Source of the DNA: Candidatus Arcticimaribacter sp. UBA7428
GTDB taxonomy: Bacteria; Bacteroidota; Bacteroidia; Flavobacteriales; Flavobacteriaceae
NCBI GenBank assembly: GCA_002477625.1
Contig: DLQQ01000058.1
Location: forward strand, 70,693-85,654
Direction of reading: 5' to 3'
DNA: 14,962 nt
Notes under the pieces: model-generated
The model's input: the letters and a program-made list of their open reading frames with translations, nothing else
Database searches by the model: none
What the model was told of the DNA's origin: nothing
Shown here: positions 14,004 through 14,962 of the stretch, piece by piece
Layout: the number at the start of each line of letters is the position of its first letter
Numbering within the stretch: position 1 is the stretch's first letter
Made by a program: the position numbers and the translations under genes

Positions 14004-14962
14004 ATGGCTACGATATTACCCGCTGACAAACAACGTTTTATTGAGGAATTGATTGATCTTCTTAAAATTCCAACAATCAGTGCTGACTCAAAATACAATG
14101 ATGACATCAAAAGAGGGGCATCTTGGGTTCAAAACGCATTGTCTAAAGCTGGTTGTACCGAAACTGAAATATTCCCAACCCAAGGCCACCCTATTGTTTA
14201 TGGGGAGCGCCTAATAGATCCAAATTTACCAACTGTTTTGGTTTATGGACATTATGATGTTCAACCACCAGACCCCGTTGAACTATGGGATAGCCCACCA
14301 TTCGAGCCCGTAATCAAGAAAACAGACCTGCATCAAGAGGGCGCCCTATTTGCCCGAGGAGCTTGCGACGATAAAGGACAAATGTATATGCACATCAAAG
14401 CATTAGAAATGATGGTTACTCATGATGAACTTCCCTGCAACGTGAAATTCATGATCGAAGGGGAAGAAGAAGTTGGAAGTGATAATTTGGAGCTTTTTAT
14501 TCAAGAACACAAAGAAAAACTTTCCAATGACGTAATCCTCATTTCAGATACGGGCATGATCAGCAATACACAACCCTCAATTACAACTGGACTTCGTGGG
14601 TTGAGCTATATGGAAGTTGTGGTGACGGGTCCAAATCGAGACTTACACTCTGGCTTATACGGAGGTGCAGTTGCCAATCCAATCAATATTTTAACCCAAA
14701 TGATAGCCCAATTGCACGACGAAAATAATCGCATTACCATCCCTGGGTTTTATGATGGAGTTGAAGATATTAGTAAAGAAGAGCGAGCAGAAATGGCTAA
14801 AGCTCCTTTCGATTTAGAGGACTATAAAAATGAAATCAAAATTCCTGCAGTCCATGGCGAAACAGGATACACCACTTTAGAACGAAACTCTATCCGACCA
14901 ACACTGGATGTAAACGGAATTTGGGGAGGCTATACAGGCGAGGGTGCAAAAACGGTTATTGC
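14004..14962 (+). CDS. M20 family dipeptidase, N-terminal part (runs off right edge)
   Basis: These are the first 319 residues of an M20 metallopeptidase of the carnosinase/PepV-like dipeptidase type, which normally has about 460 residues and hydrolyses dipeptides in the cytosol with two Zn2+ or Mn2+ ions. No signal peptide is present. Visible site residues are His83 and Asp85 in YGHYDVQPPD (81-90), Asp122 in FARGACDDKGQ (116-126, bridging ligand), the base Glu155 and ligand Glu156 in EGEEEVGSD (152-160), Asp182 in SDTG (181-184), and His215 in RDLHSGLYGG (212-221), which starts the lid/dimerisation domain. The reading frame was read directly from the ATG at 14004, and no stop occurs before the window ends. 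Upstream, AATCTTTG (13964-13971) is one base from the -7 consensus. It is divergent from the tRNA. Confidence 0.92.
   Translation, partial: MATILPADKQRFIEELIDLLKIPTISADSKYNDDIKRGASWVQNALSKAGCTETEIFPTQGHPIVYGERLIDPNLPTVLVYGHYDVQPPDPVELWDSPPFEPVIKKTDLHQEGALFARGACDDKGQMYMHIKALEMMVTHDELPCNVKFMIEGEEEVGSDNLELFIQEHKEKLSNDVILISDTGMISNTQPSITTGLRGLSYMEVVVTGPNRDLHSGLYGGAVANPINILTQMIAQLHDENNRITIPGFYDGVEDISKEERAEMAKAPFDLEDYKNEIKIPAVHGETGYTTLERNSIRPTLDVNGIWGGYTGEGAKTVI

Noticed and set aside
1..14962. CRISPR arrays, transposases, phage genes or toxin-antitoxin pairs
   Set aside because: No regularly spaced repeats, terminal inverted repeats or recognisable mobile or defence proteins were seen in any frame.

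Overview
The window is an AT-rich chromosomal segment that looks like a member of the Flavobacteriaceae (Bacteroidota). The reasons are protein style (thymidylate synthase with an extra loop before the active-site Cys, a DUF151 nuclease-like protein with a UVR tail, a membrane pyrophosphatase beside a stand-alone PDH E1 beta), very weak or absent Shine-Dalgarno sequences, and repeated copies of the Bacteroidota -7 promoter element TAnnTTTG shortly upstream of several starts. Species assignment is not possible from the window alone.

Layout. 1-1520 (minus): pdhB followed by the start of a membrane-bound pyrophosphatase (hppA), which runs off the left edge. 1684-5895: a folate/nucleotide and lipid block with a DUF151-UVR protein, thyA, an opposite-strand PLP aminotransferase/desulfurase-fold gene whose end overlaps thyA, then folA and fabD only 3 nt apart. 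5897-8075: a secreted metal-dependent amidohydrolase (minus) and a divergent alpha/beta hydrolase whose start is uncertain. 8082-10531: a divergent envelope-sugar pair, a DegT/DnrJ/EryC1/StrS aminotransferase and the Kdo transferase waaA. 10583-11632: a compact exported alkaline phosphatase. 11633-11915: a 283-bp gene-free stretch with an 11-bp perfect hairpin between convergent genes. 11916-13723: a divergent pair of poorly known genes, a secreted CotH-like protein and a four-helix, bestrophin-like membrane protein. 13778-13812: a very strong bidirectional terminator, immediately followed by tRNA-Leu(UAG) on the minus strand. 14004 to the right edge: the first two thirds or so of an M20 family dipeptidase.

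How the genes relate. ThyA makes dTMP and dihydrofolate from methylene-THF, and FolA regenerates THF, so thyA and folA form a functional pair even though an antisense gene separates them. FabD starts fatty-acid elongation and is probably translated from the folA message. WaaA and the sugar aminotransferase point to LPS assembly. The amidohydrolase, alkaline phosphatase and M20 dipeptidase fit scavenging of peptides and phosphate. I see no transposase, phage, CRISPR or clear defence module. The window is mostly housekeeping, with the CotH-like/bestrophin-like pair as the least understood part.
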